From Hyphomicrobiales bacterium (lineage in GTDB: Bacteria; Pseudomonadota; Alphaproteobacteria; Rhizobiales; Devosiaceae): DNA of 64,000 bases. Below, piece by piece: positions 62,602 through 64,000 of this stretch (positions within the stretch are counted from its first letter, which is position 1; each line of letters starts with the position of its first letter). Location: contig JAIYDI010000015.1 of the NCBI GenBank assembly GCA_027487555.1, positions 1 to 64,000 on the forward strand. Reading direction: 5' to 3'. A program made the position numbers and the translations under genes. Under the pieces are notes generated by a model. It worked only from the letters and a program-made list of their open reading frames with translations. It did not search any database and had not been told where the DNA came from.

Positions 62602-63509
62602 ACGATTATGCTCCTGCGGATGGTCTGGGCGCGCTCGACGGACACGGGCTCGAACCGCACCTCCGTGCCGGGACGGAGCTGCGCGAAACGGTCGAAATCC
62701 GCGCCGATGATGGTGCCGACGCGCGGATAGCCGCCGGTCGGCTGGTGGTCGACCATCAGCACCACGGGCGTACCGTCGCCGAGGATCTGGATATCGCCGG
62801 GCAGCACCGGATCGGAGATCAGCGAGCGCAGCAGGAAATCGCGAAACAGCCCGGTCGGGTCATCGAGGCGCACGCCCATGCGATCGAGCTTGTCGCTAAT
62901 GAGGAAGGGCCTCTCGATGAAGCCCTGCCGCACGAAATCGGGGATCATGTCGGCATGGAGCCCCCAGGTGATGCGGATCGGCCCCGTCTCTGCGGGCATC
63001 GCGGACAGGTTTCGCGACTCGACGCGCAGCCGCGGGTTGATGATGGTCAACTCGTCGGCCGGACGCAGCGACCGCCCCTCCACGCCGCCGAAGCCGGCAA
63101 TGGTATTGGTGGCGTAGCTGTCGAGCACCTCCGGCAGCTCGAAATCGCCCGAAAACCGCAAATAGCCGTAATTGCCGGCAGAACCCGGCGTGATCTCGAG
63201 GAAATCGTCACGCTTCAGCGCCGCGCGGAACGGCCACTTCTTGCGACGGCCGTTGATGGCAACGCCGAAATGTCCGCCATCGCCCGCGACGACGATACGG
63301 CCATGATCGATTTCGAGGCTCAGCCCGTTGCGGCTGAACTCGATGCCCGCCCGGCCCGACGCACCGAGCCAGAACCCGGCACGATCGAAACTGCCGCGAT
63401 CCATCGGGCCCGAAGCGCCGATGCCATGGGCAAGCCAGCCGGGGCGGCCAGCATCCTGGATGGTGGTGAGCGGCCCGGCACGGATGATGCGGATACGGGC
63501 ATAGTCCAT
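62598..63509 (-). CDS. pxpC: 5-oxoprolinase subunit C (biotin-dependent carboxyltransferase/KipA family)
   Basis: A 303-residue cyclophilin-like subunit with IIRAGPLTTIQDAGRPGWLAHGI at the N-terminus, GPMDRGSFDRAG and near the C-terminus DHQPTGGYPRVGTII, all typical. A GTG one codon upstream is possible; the ATG at 63509 overlaps the pxpB stop (TGATG). It works with PxpA and PxpB in 5-oxoproline cleavage. Confidence 0.93.
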   Translation of the reverse strand: MDYARIRIIRAGPLTTIQDAGRPGWLAHGIGASGPMDRGSFDRAGFWLGASGRAGIEFSRNGLSLEIDHGRIVVAGDGGHFGVAINGRRKKWPFRAALKRDDFLEITPGSAGNYGYLRFSGDFELPEVLDSYATNTIAGFGGVEGRSLRPADELTIINPRLRVESRNLSAMPAETGPIRITWGLHADMIPDFVRQGFIERPFLISDKLDRMGVRLDDPTGLFRDFLLRSLISDPVLPGDIQILGDGTPVVLMVDHQPTGGYPRVGTIIGADFDRFAQLRPGTEVRFEPVSVERAQTIRRSIIV

Positions 63510-64000
63510 CACGCCACCTCGAAGCGGATGCCATCGCCGGCCCTCAGCGTCGTCGGCGGGGTCTGCGCCAGATCAAGGTTGCGGAACGCGGTATGGCCGA
63601 TGATGTGCCAGCCTGTGGGGATCGGCGTCGAGGTGATGGCCGTCTGCCCGGCCGCGAACAGCACCGTGCCCGCCGGCACTTTGGCGCGCACCATGGAGCG
63701 GCGCGGCACATTGAGCGCTTCGGGGTGGAAGCCGCAATAGACGAAGCCGGGCGCGAAGCCAGTGGCGAGCACCGTGAGAGCGGTCTCATTGTGCCGGCGG
63801 ATGAATTCGGCGGGCGAAATCTCAAGATGAACGGCCAGATCCGCGATGTCCTCACCATCGAAGATTGTGGCGGCCACATGTGTGATTGTGGCGGCTTGTT
63901 CAGGTTTCGGCGCACTCAGCAGCAAGCGGATTTCCCCCATCAGATTGGCGAGGGAGATTATACTCCAGCTGTAGCGCACGAGGACAGAAACGAGGCTCGG
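63509..64000 (-). CDS. pxpB: 5-oxoprolinase subunit B (KipI family), partial
   Basis: The frame stays open to the window edge, so the N-terminus is missing. The visible 163 residues include VRYSWSIISLANLMGE (end of the N-terminal domain) and the cyclophilin-like half with LATGFAPGFVYCGFHPEAL, VPRRSMVRAKVPAGTV and ITSTPIPTGWHIIGHTAF. These match KipI/PxpB, which usually has about 210-240 residues. The GTG at 63979 is not the true start. It is the first visible gene of the pxpB-pxpC-pxpA-folD operon. Confidence 0.9.
   Translation of the reverse strand, partial: PSLVSVLVRYSWSIISLANLMGEIRLLLSAPKPEQAATITHVAATIFDGEDIADLAVHLEISPAEFIRRHNETALTVLATGFAPGFVYCGFHPEALNVPRRSMVRAKVPAGTVLFAAGQTAITSTPIPTGWHIIGHTAFRNLDLAQTPPTTLRAGDGIRFEVA

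Overview
The window reads as chromosome from a high-GC alphaproteobacterium of the order Hyphomicrobiales (Rhizobiales), perhaps Devosia-like. The genus is inference. The order is supported by divK-pleD, a MipZ-type ATPase, an RNase E with a long acidic insertion, a zinc-ribbon DinB, and the clpP-clpX-lon-hupB-tRNA-Val-tRNA-Asp gene order.

Layout. 0.2-7.1 kb: PLP dehydratase, an SDR, a metallo-beta-lactamase-fold hydrolase overlapping tatD, a LysM/LytM lipoprotein, a SpoU rRNA methylase, a DUF1345 protein and tRNA-Thr. 7.2-14.9 kb: envelope block (peptide deformylase-like protein, PBP1A, AmiC-type amidase) divergent from rne. 14.9-15.4 kb: a beta-barrel porin gene broken by two homopolymer indels. 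15.72-25.6 kb: an integrated element bounded by a 48-bp direct repeat of the tRNA-Asp 3' end. It has a primase-helicase, an HK97-type capsid gene, a gp10-like gene, a P-loop kinase-like gene, an RHH/HEPN-like operon, an HTH regulator, an excisionase-like gene and a tyrosine integrase. I see no terminase, portal, protease or tail genes, so it looks like a phage satellite or a strongly reduced prophage. 25.5-38.3 kb: on the minus strand, clpP, clpX, lon, hupB, tRNA-Val and tRNA-Asp in the usual order but separated by inserted cargo: an Rsm22-like protein, cysK with a monooxygenase-like gene, two divergent citrate synthase paralogs (one with an N-terminal DNA-binding domain), phnM and a decayed tetA-type transporter. 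38.5-41.4 kb: a small unknown gene, a cytochrome P450 and a DadA-like oxidase. 41.6-48.9 kb: rnr, DUF983, rpmG, a candidate structured small RNA, pleD, divK, DUF3572, dinB and a RidA-family gene. 49-53.4 kb: a plus-strand run with a phosphodiesterase, COG3146 acyltransferase-like protein, glycosyltransferase, HIT protein and DUF1275 protein. 53.6-58.6 kb: clpA and clpS divergent from a D-Ala-D-Ala carboxypeptidase with a C-terminal SPOR-like domain. 58.6-64 kb: mipZ, DUF1489, a GST, folD and the 5-oxoprolinase genes pxpA-pxpC-pxpB, the last cut by the window edge.

Shared themes are regulated proteolysis (ClpXP, ClpAPS, Lon), cell-cycle and division control (DivK, PleD, MipZ) and cell-wall remodelling (PBP1A, amidase, LytM lipoprotein, carboxypeptidase). 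The least explained parts are the satellite-like element with its repeats and RHH/HEPN pair, the HTH-citrate synthase fusion with its palindromic intergenic region, and the structured RNA candidate beside pleD. All assignments come from reading motifs and gene order; no database search was run.
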